Shown here in pieces: positions 39,066 to 48,514 of a stretch of 64,000 bases of DNA (the stretch's first letter is position 1; each line of letters opens with the position of its first letter). The DNA lies in the NCBI RefSeq assembly GCF_000731095.1, contig NZ_JMTZ01000009.1:62001-126000 (forward strand), written 5' to 3'. The notes beneath the pieces are model-generated. The model saw only the letters and a program-made list of their open reading frames with translations, had not been told where the DNA came from and did not search any database. The position numbers were made by a program, and so were the translations under genes. The DNA comes from Lysobacter antibioticus (GTDB lineage Bacteria > Pseudomonadota > Gammaproteobacteria > Xanthomonadales > Xanthomonadaceae).

Positions 39066-40169
39066 ATGCCCGTCTGGATCAACACCCCCGCCGCGCTGCA
39101 AGCGCATTTCGAGGTCAAGCCCGAACGCATCGGGCTGGACACCGAATTCATCCGCGAACGCACCTACTGGCCGCAACTGGCCTTGGTGCAGATCGCGATC
39201 GAAAGCGCCGACGGGGACGAACCGACGATCCTGCTAGTGGATCCATTGCGCCCCGGCATCGCCGAAGCGCTGGCGCCGATCCTCGCCGACGAGGCCATCC
39301 TCAAGATCGTGCACAGCCCGAGCGAGGACCTGGTCGCCTTCAAGCACGCCTGCGGCGTGGTGCCCAAGCCGCTGTTCGACACCCAGCAGGCCGCGGCCCT
39401 GGCCGGCATCGGCAGCGGCCTGGGCTATCAGAAGCTGGTCGAACAACTGACCGGCGTGGCCCTGGCCAAGGGCGAGACCCGCTCGGACTGGATGCGCCGC
39501 CCGCTCTCGCCGTCGCAGCTCGAATACGCCGCCGACGACGTGCGCCACCTGTTCGCCATGCTCGACGCCCTCGACGGCCTGCTCGCCCCGCTCGGTCGTC
39601 GCGCCTGGCTCGACGAAGACGCCGCCCGCACCGTCTTCAACGCCGAGAACGAAGCCCCGGAACGCTGGCCGCATTTGTCCATGCGCAGCGCCCAGTTCCT
39701 CGACCTGCCCGCGCAGCGCCGCCTGGTGCGCCTGCTGCGCTGGCGCGACGCCTATGCGCGCGACAGCGACCGCCCGCGCAGTTGGATCCTCGACAACGAA
39801 CTCGCCGTCTCGATCGCGCGCCAGGTCCCGGCCGACCGCGACGCCCTGCAGCGCCAACTCGACGCCCACCCCAAGGCCCCGCGCAAACTCGGCGACGCCA
39901 TCTGGACCGCACTGAGCACCGAGCTGGCCGACGAAGACCAGACCCCCGACGCCGGCGTCGCCGAAACCCGCGACAAACAGCGCCTGCGCCAGCTGCAGGA
40001 GGCCGTGGCCACCCGCAGCGCCGCCCTCGGCCTGCCCGACGGCGTGCTCGCCTCGCGCCGCTGGCTCGAAGCCCTGCTCGACCACGGCGACTGGCCCGAC
40101 GCCCTGTCCGGCTGGCGCCGCGCCGCGCTGGAGCCAGACCTCGCCCCCTTGCTGGCCCAACAGAACTGA
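39066..40169 (+). CDS. rnd: ribonuclease D
   Basis: 3'-5' exoribonuclease that trims tRNA precursors. The 367-residue protein has the DEDD residues in LDTEFIRERTYWP (Asp, Glu), HSPSEDLVAF (Asp) and YAADDVRHL (Asp/Tyr), and a C-terminal HRDC domain (about 200-290). It lies directly upstream of tRNA-Ala, a suggestive but probably accidental neighbour. The start MPVWINT matches the family N-terminus better than the upstream in-frame ATG. Confidence 0.95.
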   Translation: MPVWINTPAALQAHFEVKPERIGLDTEFIRERTYWPQLALVQIAIESADGDEPTILLVDPLRPGIAEALAPILADEAILKIVHSPSEDLVAFKHACGVVPKPLFDTQQAAALAGIGSGLGYQKLVEQLTGVALAKGETRSDWMRRPLSPSQLEYAADDVRHLFAMLDALDGLLAPLGRRAWLDEDAARTVFNAENEAPERWPHLSMRSAQFLDLPAQRRLVRLLRWRDAYARDSDRPRSWILDNELAVSIARQVPADRDALQRQLDAHPKAPRKLGDAIWTALSTELADEDQTPDAGVAETRDKQRLRQLQEAVATRSAALGLPDGVLASRRWLEALLDHGDWPDALSGWRRAALEPDLAPLLAQQN

Positions 40170-40234
40170 GCCGAGGAACCGAGCGCAAGGACTAGCGCCC
40201 CCCAGCCCGGCCCGCTACACTCGATCCCCGAAGT

Positions 40235-40310
<76 letters not shown>

Positions 40311-40322
40311 AATCATCCAGAC

Positions 40323-40373
40323 AGAACAGCGTGTTACGCCTTGCGGTGTGACGCGCTGTTTTGTTTTGGGCAG
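40323..40373 (+). terminator. terminator after tRNA-Ala
   Basis: ACAGCGTGTTACGCC pairs (with G-T pairs) to GGTGTGACGCGCTGT, followed by TTTTGTTTT: a 15-bp hairpin with T run, 13 bases past the tRNA. From here to 40655 no gene or repeat is recognised and base composition becomes AT-richer. Confidence 0.85.
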
Positions 40374-40655
40374 TGTTTGCCACATTGCTGTGTCGCGCGA
40401 TTTCGCCGACAGACCGACACCACTGCCGTCTGCCGCGACATCTCCAATAGAACTTGCAGATGCTGATTAGATTTCGAATGACCGCTCACGGCCGAAAGCG
40501 AACACTCACTCACACCTAGATTCAGCCGCACCACGAAGCGGCATCGGCTTGAATGAATTCTTAAGCGCGTAACTCACTGCTCGGCCGGCCTAAGTTGAAT
40601 GGAGGCCTCCCATGTGGCGATCCTGCTCGCTTCATGACCTCCGGCAACAAGCTAA

Positions 40656-40985
40656 TCAATAGTTCCTTCGTATTTTGTTGAACAGAGCGATTTTGTAGCG
40701 GTTTCCAAGCTGATTGGCCGCGGATATTTCGTTTTCAGTGAAAGCAAAGAAGAAACCTGAAAATCCTGGTTTGACGCGCTTTTGCGTCGCAGTCTTGACG
40801 TCGATGAATATCACCTGTGGCAAACAGCGAAACAGGTTTTCCTCACTATCAAACGAGATGGCTTGCCCCTCAGGAAGTGAAATGAAATCGAATGCTGTTG
40901 CCTTGATTTCTACTCCTGCTCGCTTAAGCGCAGCAAGTAAGTTCTTGCTTGCTTGGCCCCTTGGTCGGGCAATCCCGCTGGACAA
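40656..40985 (-). pseudogene. nuclease-like fragment, 5' end missing
   Basis: The frame extends upstream to a stop codon near 41052 without an ATG; a TTG at 40985 is the only start listed here. The last 70 residues read FIDVKTATQKRV...FFFAFTENEISAANQLGNRYKIAL, the pattern of a PD-(D/E)xK-type or DUF3883-type domain (Asp/Glu-x-Lys, then a [FT]-ENE and Tyr). Such domains occur in restriction and other defence proteins. The missing start and odd length suggest a remnant. Codon use is unlike that of the flanking core genes. Confidence 0.45.
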
Positions 40986-41049
40986 TAGTGAGCATGCCTC
41001 CGACTCCCCCTGCGACCCATTGCAATTTGGTAGGCGGGCGAGGTGAGAG

Positions 41050-41942
41050 CGCTATGCTTCGAGTAGGGCAGTCAGCGACGTCTCACAGTAAGCACCTAAT
41101 TACGATTAGATCCCGAAGCGGGTGTGGCGAGGATTCTTAAGATGCCCGCGTAAGGCCATCAGACCTTCTTGCCAAATCCGCGAATCTACACACACGTGTT
41201 GAATCGCAGTGTAATGGGCGCGTTCAGTCCGCTTGATCGCCGTTCTTGATCAGAGCGGACATTAGCACCATCTCGATCTAACCATCTGACCTCTTGGCTA
41301 CTAACGACCAGAAGCGAGCATTCCCCGGTCAACGCGCCTGGGCTAATCAGCCCGAGTCAGCCGCCTAAGCTAAAAGGTCAGCGCGCAACAGACAGACGTG
41401 TCTTACGCTGTTCGCTCAGATACGTCGCTACCAGCAGAGGAAGTCAGGCGGCGACGGCCGCCTACGTGTGCCTCAAGGCTCGTACCCAGGGGAACAAGCC
41501 GATTCCCGATCCGCCCTACTCCCGTCTTCTGAAAGGTCAGAAGCTATTTTTGATTGCCTGCCTGATGTGCCGCGAGGGTTGTGCAGAGACGCCCCGTCTG
41601 GGATTCGAAATCAAATATCTCGAAAGTTTGGCGCCTCATCGCCTAGATGCGAGCGTCCGGGCAGCATGCCGATTTGCCTGGCCTATGTTTACTTCGAGTC
41701 CCGTCTACTAATTGTAGCGGTGCTAGGGGCGCCAGGTAGGGGCGGTCCACGCAGCAAGATGTTGGTTAAGCTTCCTTAACAACACCATCCGCCGCGTCAA
41801 ATGCTTCTTGACCCGATAGCGTGGCGACTTTCATTCCATACGGCTTCCGAACTCACGATCGGACAGTTGTCGACTAGTCGATTTAACAGTTGATCGTCTG
41901 TTTCTTTGCAGGACTCCCGTTATCTACTAGAGGGGATGAACA
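41050..41942. other. gene-poor island stretch
   Basis: About 890 bases without a supportable gene. Two overlapping frames of 81 and 103 codons at 41466-41779 lack coding bias and ribosome-binding sites and are rejected. No integrase, transposase fragment, tRNA copy or long repeat was found. It is probably decayed foreign DNA plus the promoter of the gene at 41943. Confidence 0.5.
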
Positions 41943-42368
41943 ATGAACCACGAAATACTAAAGCTGATTGCCGAAATTGGTCACAATCTAAGCCAAGGAA
42001 GAGATCGAAGTGACATCGTAGAGCAATTGATCGATGAAGGACTTGAGCCTCAAACGGCGCAAGACATCCTTGCCTTAGCCGATCAATGGCGTGCCGGCCA
42101 AGGACATCATGGTTACACAAGATGGTTCTGGGGAATTATGAAGAATCAAGCGCCCGCCGCCAGGGGGGCCATTTGGCTCTGGCTTGCTACATCTCTCAGT
42201 ATCGTTATTACCCTCCCCATGGCGATTGCGGTCTACAACGCGCTCCCCCCTGGTCGATACCCTGTTTTTCTCATTGTGTTGCCGACATTGTTCTTTGGCT
42301 TTCTTCTTGCCTACGCTGTAGGACTACCTATCTTTCGGTTCACGCTACACAGGAAGCTTGATTTTTAG
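41943..42368 (+). CDS. small two-helix membrane protein of the island
   Basis: A 141-residue protein. Residues 1-50 form a soluble helical part (QLIDEGLEPQTAQDILALAD, UBA-like in pattern). Then come a Trp-rich linker (RWFWGIMKN) and two membrane helices (about 77-97 and 106-128). AT-richer codons differ from the core genome. It ends 30 bases before the TIR-like gene, so the two probably form one operon. The gene is not recognised; it could be a partner or regulator of the TIR-like protein. Confidence 0.65.
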   Translation: MNHEILKLIAEIGHNLSQGRDRSDIVEQLIDEGLEPQTAQDILALADQWRAGQGHHGYTRWFWGIMKNQAPAARGAIWLWLATSLSIVITLPMAIAVYNALPPGRYPVFLIVLPTLFFGFLLAYAVGLPIFRFTLHRKLDF

Positions 42369-42398
42369 CCTGCAAGAGCACTGTTGCAAGAAAACATA

Positions 42399-44465
42399 AT
42401 GAAAATTAGTTACGCACCATATCGATCATGGCTCCTAGGAGCTTCATTGGTCATGCTTGGTCGCACAAGCATGCTTTTGCCAGCAGCTATTTTGGCTAGC
42501 GCCGCGTTCGCTATTGACAACTCTAGCTTTACCATGAGTCCCGCGCTATTAGTCGCTTCCCTCCTTGGTGTCGTCCTTGCTGGCGGACTAATTGGACCGT
42601 ACCTGATTAGAATGGGTCTTTGCATCGCTCAACCGGACGCTCAAGCGGTCCTAGCTGCAGATCCCCGGCCGCCAGTAATCTATCTGCGTCCATTCAACGA
42701 GGATGGGCGTGAGCGAACACAAAACGATCTCGCTGACGACGATGATTTTGGAATTATCGCCAATCAATTTCAACATCAGTATTTGCGCTCAGCGCGATAT
42801 CTAATCAAGGCATACCTCGGGTTAGAGAATTTGACCCTTGAGCAGGAGATTTGCGCGGGATTAAGACACCTCGGACCTGTAATCGCTGTCGGGAAGCCAG
42901 GGGAATTGGTGCCGACAGCAGGTGCCGCACGAGCGTACCTTACTGAAGACTCTTGGCAGCATCAGGTTGAAGATCTACTACGTAACGCGGGAATTGTAGT
43001 TTGGCATGCGGGCATCAGCCCAGGGGCATGGTGGGAACTTGAGGAGATCGCTCGCATCGTTTCGCCAGAGAAGGTGGTATTGGTTGTCCAAAGCCCCGCT
43101 CGTCGAGCTAACGCGTACGCAGATCTCGATCGGCGCACAAGTCTTGTCCTGCCGAAAGGTCTCCCTCGTTCGGGGAACGATTTCAACTTGGTGACGTTTG
43201 ACGCAACCTGGACCCCTACGGGCCATGCATTTCAATATCACCATCCATTCCGACAATTCTTCATGGCAAGCGGACTAAATATTCGAGAAACCCTGCAATC
43301 TTTTATTACGCGACATAGCGAAGGTAAAGTGCCGCGCACTTCATCTTATAGCTTGCTCCAAGCCCGCCATCTTGGCATATGGGCTACTGCGCTTCTGGCG
43401 CCGATCATAGCGCTGATTGGCTGGAAATTTTCCTCACAGGAAATTGCTTATATTAAAAGCACTGAAGAGAACAGAGTGGCATGTGAAAGCTCCGCCGAGC
43501 AGGCGACTAGATTCATTAACTCTCCAATAGATAGGGACATATCTGCATCATCATGGGCCTCTTGGCTAAACCAGATCAAAGTTAGCTTGCAAAGTCCAGA
43601 AATGAGATCCTGTGAAGGGTTTGATTTCTCAATCATTCTCGATGAAATCTCATCGACAGCAAAGAATCAAGCAAGCATTTTGCTTCCGTCTTGGCAAACG
43701 CAATTATCGCGTGGAGCTGGAAGCTTTGAGGATGTCCGAACTGCGCTTGAAGCTGCAGGTGCCGAAATCGAGTTACTAGCCTGGAACAGCGAAGAACAAA
43801 AAATTAGGGAGGATGCTTCGCGCAACATCCTGGCTTTCTCGCTTGAGATAGAGAACGTTTTCCCGGCGAACGAAGTGCCGACGCGAGGAATGATGCCAAG
43901 CAAATCACCTGAGGAGGGAGAACACAATACCATTGATAAGATCTTGGAAGATTCCGAGCAAACCTTGCTCGAATCGGAAAAATCCATACAAAGATCTATC
44001 GAGGACAATCTGAAGAGGTCTTTGCTGCCCGAACTTCAACATCTCTTTCAGCGACACCTTGGGGATCAACTTACTTTACGAACCGAGTCCGATCTAGATG
44101 CCGATGACAATGCCTTAATTAAAATGCGATTACACCTTTCCGTTCAGCTCGTGCACGCTCCCTATGGAGAATCCTTATCGGCTTATACCAGCCTGCCCTC
44201 CTATGCTTCTCTGACGACCAACATGGTTGGGTGCAGAGCTGGCACAGACGATATCTTCATGGCGGCTACTGCTTCCGTAGAAACTCCAAGCCAAATTGAG
44301 CTAGGGTCATTCAGCGCAAAAAGAATCGAGTTTGCTCGGCGTCTGATCGATCAAGCAGCGGCGAGCATTCCTACTTCGATAGAGAATTGTTATCTCGCCA
44401 ATGTTGAAAGCGCTTCGCACCTATCCAACCACTTGTCACGCAAACGCATAGTCGACTCACAATAG
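42399..44465 (+). CDS. membrane protein with TIR-like domain
   Basis: A 688-residue protein not recognised as a named gene. Two membrane helices (about 10-38 and 48-72) are followed by a domain (about 90-235) of alternating strands and helices: PPVIYLRPFN, LGPVIAVGKPGE, AGIVVWHAGISPGAWWELEEI, KVVLVV. The segment ISPGAWWELEE recalls the S-x-x-W-x-x-x-E box of TIR domains. A third helix (324-343) leads to a long C-terminal part with coiled-coil-like stretches. The ATG at 42399 is chosen over an upstream TTG. Possibly a defence or signalling effector; unproven. Confidence 0.65.
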   Translation: MKISYAPYRSWLLGASLVMLGRTSMLLPAAILASAAFAIDNSSFTMSPALLVASLLGVVLAGGLIGPYLIRMGLCIAQPDAQAVLAADPRPPVIYLRPFNEDGRERTQNDLADDDDFGIIANQFQHQYLRSARYLIKAYLGLENLTLEQEICAGLRHLGPVIAVGKPGELVPTAGAARAYLTEDSWQHQVEDLLRNAGIVVWHAGISPGAWWELEEIARIVSPEKVVLVVQSPARRANAYADLDRRTSLVLPKGLPRSGNDFNLVTFDATWTPTGHAFQYHHPFRQFFMASGLNIRETLQSFITRHSEGKVPRTSSYSLLQARHLGIWATALLAPIIALIGWKFSSQEIAYIKSTEENRVACESSAEQATRFINSPIDRDISASSWASWLNQIKVSLQSPEMRSCEGFDFSIILDEISSTAKNQASILLPSWQTQLSRGAGSFEDVRTALEAAGAEIELLAWNSEEQKIREDASRNILAFSLEIENVFPANEVPTRGMMPSKSPEEGEHNTIDKILEDSEQTLLESEKSIQRSIEDNLKRSLLPELQHLFQRHLGDQLTLRTESDLDADDNALIKMRLHLSVQLVHAPYGESLSAYTSLPSYASLTTNMVGCRAGTDDIFMAATASVETPSQIELGSFSAKRIEFARRLIDQAAASIPTSIENCYLANVESASHLSNHLSRKRIVDSQ

Positions 44466-45099
44466 ATTTTCTCGGGACTCACCTCCATAGTCAGCCCCTG
44501 TATGCACCGAGCCACCAGGACTCCATTTCAATCACCAAATTGCCCGCACCATTGAGCCTGACCGATTCACTCTAAGCTTCCAGCGCCCACCTCGGTGCAC
44601 GCCTGCCCGCGCTGAATGGCCAAGCCATCGACTTGTCTCTCGCGTTGACGCGCTTGATGACCGAAGACAACTTCGCGAGCGTGGCCGCGTTGGTCATGGA
44701 CGTGATACACCGACATGCCCGAAGCGACACTCGATCGCTGGTTTCCGAAGGCCTAGATCGACCAAATCGCCGCCCGTCAACAGGATGGCTTACCTAGCGT
44801 GCAACCAGGATTTCACACGTTCAAGACGACATGTGTTTTGCCGAAGCAACAACATCAATCATCTTGCCGTCGGGGGCTGCCATAGGTGACGTTACCTGCG
44901 TTACCAGCTGCCGCGATTCAATACAGGCATCGACGCGGTACAAGTCACCGAGACCAATACTGGCGTGCTCCTCACCCAGGCAGAGTGCATCGCGGTATCT
45001 CGTCGTCACTAGGGCAGGACGATCCAGCCTTGGATAACGCTGAGAAGGATCGAGTGTCCGCTTCGGGTCGAGACCAGACTTTCACCACTAATAACCGAG
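44466..45099. other. island end, no intact gene
   Basis: 634 bases between the TIR-like gene and lanM. An open frame at 44576-44797 on the plus strand (includes LPALNGQAIDLSLALTRLM) shows coding-like composition in its first half but has no start of its own; it looks like a gene fragment. No terminator for either flanking gene is clear. Confidence 0.45.
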
Positions 45100-47868
45100 C
45101 TATACCAGCGTGAGCGGGCAGATCAAGCGCTCGGTCCTGCTATGGACACCTTGCTCCTGCAACGGTACCAACATCGCGCCAGATAGGCCAACCATCAAAC
45201 CCAGGTTCCCGCTGTCATGCCCCCAACCGGCGCGATAGTGATTTTTGTCGGCGACCGGCTCAAGTTGTGGCAAGACGAACCCCAGTTTGTCCGTGACCTT
45301 AGCCAAAGCAAGCCGAACCCCCGCAGTGCCATGGCACAGCGAATCATCCTCTAGCCGCCCAAACCACTCGACGCTGCGCGCGAACGCCGTGTGCACATGC
45401 TCGCGCTGCCAATCCTCTAGGTCGTCCCAAACTTTAGCCCGCGCCAGCAAGAACCCAGCAGCGCCATTGCACCAGCCCAGCGAGTACTGCGGTTCGTCCA
45501 TGCGGGTGTCCGGCCATAGGCCGATTTCGGGATTGAACAATCGGTCTTCGCGTCGCAGTGTGCGCAAGGCGAGTTGGTGCATGTTCGCGTCGCCTAGCGC
45601 TCGCGCGAGGTGGACCAGGGCGAAGGCGATGCCGCTGCCGCCGTGGGCGAAGCCGGTGACGCAGCGGTCGACGCCGTGCAGCCACCATTCTGGGCCGTCG
45701 ACGGTGTCGCGGGCGGCTTCGGTCAGACGGTCGGCGAGTCGCCGGGCGACGTCGAGCAGGCGTGGGTCTGGGTGCTGGCGATGCAGGGCCAGGGCCACCA
45801 GGGCGATGCCGGCGGCGCCGTCGATGATGTCGTGGCGCGCGGGGTCCCATTGCGGTTCGCGGGCGAGGAAGGTTTCGAGCGCGAGCGATGCGAGTTCGTG
45901 GTCGCCGCGGTCGCCGGCGGCTTCGCTCAGGCTGAGGATCAGTCCTTCCATGCCGGAGTAGGCGCCGCTGCCGAGCATGGGGCTGCGTTCGACCAGGATG
46001 CGGCGGCCGGTGGCGATCAGGCGTTCGGTCAGGGCTAGCTCTTTGGCGTCGGCGCCGTGCGCGCAGCGGCGCGACAGGAACAGCAGCAGGCCGGCGAGGC
46101 CGGTGTAGAGGTCGGGGCCCATCGGCATGATCGCGAACTCGCCGCCGGGCGTGCCGACCGGCGGGCTGTAGGTCCACAGCACGCTGCCGTCGCCCTCCCC
46201 TGGCACCGCACGCTCGGCGAGCAGGGCGGCCACGGCGTCGGCGATGTCGGTCTGTTGCAGGCGGGGGGCGTCTTCGCAACCGAGCGCGGTGGCGACATAG
46301 CTCAGTTGTCGCGCTATCCAGCGTTCGTCGGCGAAACGCGCGAGGCGTTCGCGCACTTGCTCCAGCGCCGAGCGCTCGAAGAAGCCTTCGACGTTGCCGC
46401 AGGGGCTGAGCAGGTCACGGCTGTCGAGCTGGGCTTCGAAGTACGGAATGTCGAACTGCAGCATCTGTTCGCGTTCACTGGCGTAGAGATGGCGCAGGAA
46501 CGGCTTGCTGGCTTCCTCGCGGCGCAGCTTGAGCAACAAGGCGTCGGTCTTGGCCGGGTCGGCCAGCGCCGGATGGGTGGTCTCGGCCAGGAACAGGCCG
46601 TACAGATAGGTGTGGCGCAGGATCTGGCGCGAACGCAGTGCGGCGTTGTCGCGCAGCAGGGCTTCGATTTCCTCGGCATGTTCGACCATGGCCGCGGCGG
46701 CGCGGCGATAGCCGTCGCTGAAGCCGTCGAAATGCGCGGCGAATGCGGCCGGCTCACCATCCACGCGCGGCACCGGGCTGTCGATCTGGATCGCTTCCTG
46801 CACCCGCGACAGGCGCATGGTCGCGGTCTTGGCGTCCACCGCGACCTCGCGCGACACCGGCGCGGCGACCTTGTCGCCTTGCGCAGCGCCGGAGAACACG
46901 CCTTCGCGGGTGCGGCGCAATGACACCACGCCGACCGACAGCACCGACTCGCCGAGGCGCCGGTCGAGCTCGCGCTCGGCATCGAGCAGGGGCACGCCCG
47001 ACGGTGGCTGCCGGTCGATGCGCGCGGTGTTGGTGAACAAGGCTTCAACGTCGACGAAGAACGGCTGCCCCTGCGCGTCGGTGACGATGTTCTCGAAGTG
47101 AAGGTCCGAGCCGCACAGCGCATGCGCAACCGCGGTGCAGACGCCGAGCGAACGGTAGAAGCGTTCGGCCGCCGCCCTGCCCTGGGCGCCGCCGCCACGC
47201 ACGCCGAGTTGCCAGCCGTAATGGCCTCGGTCGATCGAGGCCAACACCGCCATGTCTTCGTCGACCAGGCGCTGCAAGCGTGCGAACAGCAGGTCCAGGC
47301 CTAACCCGCGCGGTTTGTAGTACAGGCCGATGCGCTCGAAGCGATAACGGACCGTGGCACGCGCGCTGCGATGCGGATCGCCCTGGCCGAATTCGACCCG
47401 CAAGGGCGCGTCGCCGGAGTGCAAGCCGAAGGCCGCCAAGGCGGGAAGATCGTCGGTCAAATGAGCCAGGTGCTCGCCGAAGAAGTCGATGAAGCCGGCG
47501 CAGAACCACTGCGCACGCTGATACAGAAACCCGTAGCGTTCGCGCAGTTCGCGCGCCGCGTCGCCGCCGGCGATGGCCTGCACGAAGGCGACGAACACCG
47601 GGTCGCCGACCGCGGTCGGCGCCACCGCTGCGCCGTCGTGCTTCGGCGCGGCCGCGGCGTAGCGGTTGAGTTCGAACACGAACACCTTCTGGAACATCCA
47701 GCAAAGCCGTTGCATCAGATAGTCGCTGGCGCCGTCGGCGATCGGCGTGTGGAACGCCGTCGGCAAACCGCTTGCGGCGACGCAGGCGGCAACCTCGCCG
47801 CGCAAGGCCTCGGCTTCCGCGCGGCAGATCGCGGCGATGTAGTAACGATCGAAATCCAGGCTGCTCAT
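45100..47868 (-). CDS. lanM: class II lanthipeptide synthetase LanM
   Basis: A 922-residue two-domain enzyme that dehydrates Ser/Thr of a precursor and closes thioether rings with Cys. The N-terminal kinase-like dehydratase (about 1-520) has YYKPRGLGLD (Lys185), GSDLHFENIV (Asp255, His257, Asn260) and FVDVEALF (Asp273, Glu275). The C-terminal LanC-like cyclase (about 580-922) has zinc ligands LGWCNGAAG (Cys800) and LCHGTAG (Cys845, His846). All key residues are present. It is the last gene of the lanthipeptide operon, one base from the DsbA-like gene. Its 3' 450 bases look AT-richer than the rest. Confidence 0.95.
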   Translation of the reverse strand: MSSLDFDRYYIAAICRAEAEALRGEVAACVAASGLPTAFHTPIADGASDYLMQRLCWMFQKVFVFELNRYAAAAPKHDGAAVAPTAVGDPVFVAFVQAIAGGDAARELRERYGFLYQRAQWFCAGFIDFFGEHLAHLTDDLPALAAFGLHSGDAPLRVEFGQGDPHRSARATVRYRFERIGLYYKPRGLGLDLLFARLQRLVDEDMAVLASIDRGHYGWQLGVRGGGAQGRAAAERFYRSLGVCTAVAHALCGSDLHFENIVTDAQGQPFFVDVEALFTNTARIDRQPPSGVPLLDAERELDRRLGESVLSVGVVSLRRTREGVFSGAAQGDKVAAPVSREVAVDAKTATMRLSRVQEAIQIDSPVPRVDGEPAAFAAHFDGFSDGYRRAAAAMVEHAEEIEALLRDNAALRSRQILRHTYLYGLFLAETTHPALADPAKTDALLLKLRREEASKPFLRHLYASEREQMLQFDIPYFEAQLDSRDLLSPCGNVEGFFERSALEQVRERLARFADERWIARQLSYVATALGCEDAPRLQQTDIADAVAALLAERAVPGEGDGSVLWTYSPPVGTPGGEFAIMPMGPDLYTGLAGLLLFLSRRCAHGADAKELALTERLIATGRRILVERSPMLGSGAYSGMEGLILSLSEAAGDRGDHELASLALETFLAREPQWDPARHDIIDGAAGIALVALALHRQHPDPRLLDVARRLADRLTEAARDTVDGPEWWLHGVDRCVTGFAHGGSGIAFALVHLARALGDANMHQLALRTLRREDRLFNPEIGLWPDTRMDEPQYSLGWCNGAAGFLLARAKVWDDLEDWQREHVHTAFARSVEWFGRLEDDSLCHGTAGVRLALAKVTDKLGFVLPQLEPVADKNHYRAGWGHDSGNLGLMVGLSGAMLVPLQEQGVHSRTERLICPLTLV

Positions 47869-47869
47869 G

Positions 47870-48505
47870 TCATCGGGCTTCCGTGGCGGCGGCGTTCATC
47901 GCCGCCTCGTAGTGGGCGAAGGTCCAGGGTTCGCTCAGGGCGACGCGGTCGATGACCACGGTCGGCACCGAGGAAATGCCGTGGACGATGGCGCGATAGC
48001 GTTGCTGCTCGACCCGGCGGGCGATGTCGGGGCGTTGCATGCAGGCGTTGAGTTCGGCGGCTTCGAACCCCGCCGCTGGCGCAAGGCGCTGAGCCAGTTC
48101 CATGCCGACGATGCCGGCGAGGTCTTGTCCGTAGACGCGGTCGTACAAGGCCTGAACATCGCTGCCGGGGCGTTGTTGCAAACAGGTCACCGCATGCGCC
48201 AGTTCGGTCGAACCTTCACGGATCGGAAACGCCAACACCCGGATCTTGGCGCCGCCGTTGTCGACGAAGCGCGCCATCAGCCGCGGCAGCATCTCGGCAT
48301 GGAAGCGCTTGCACGCCGGGCAGCCGTAATCGGTGACCAGGACGATCTCGTGCGGCGCATCGCCGCGACCGAGCATCGGCAAGTCGTCGACCTGCATCCC
48401 CTGCAAGGGCTCGGAACGGCCCGCGGCCATCAGCACGAAGCCCAGTGATACCGCGAGCACCGCCACCAGGGCCGATGCCCCTATCCAGACCCACGGTCCC
48501 TTCAT
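47870..48505 (-). CDS. membrane-anchored DsbA-like thioredoxin
   Basis: A 211-residue protein with an N-terminal membrane helix (about 6-29), then a DsbA/DsbG-type thioredoxin domain with active site CPAC (about 62-65, in TDYGCPACKRFH) and cis-Pro segment SSVPTVVID. It would make or reshuffle disulfides on the periplasmic side. Its place between the exporter genes and lanM suggests it acts on the exported peptide or protects its Cys residues. Conserved helix and strand order support function. Confidence 0.88.
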   Translation of the reverse strand: MKGPWVWIGASALVAVLAVSLGFVLMAAGRSEPLQGMQVDDLPMLGRGDAPHEIVLVTDYGCPACKRFHAEMLPRLMARFVDNGGAKIRVLAFPIREGSTELAHAVTCLQQRPGSDVQALYDRVYGQDLAGIVGMELAQRLAPAAGFEAAELNACMQRPDIARRVEQQRYRAIVHGISSVPTVVIDRVALSEPWTFAHYEAAMNAAATEAR

Positions 48506-48514
48506 GTCTTCACC

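Noticed and set aside
41466-41779. Two overlapping plus-strand frames of 81 and 103 codons in the island
   Set aside because: No start-site signal, poor codon bias and no protein-like pattern.
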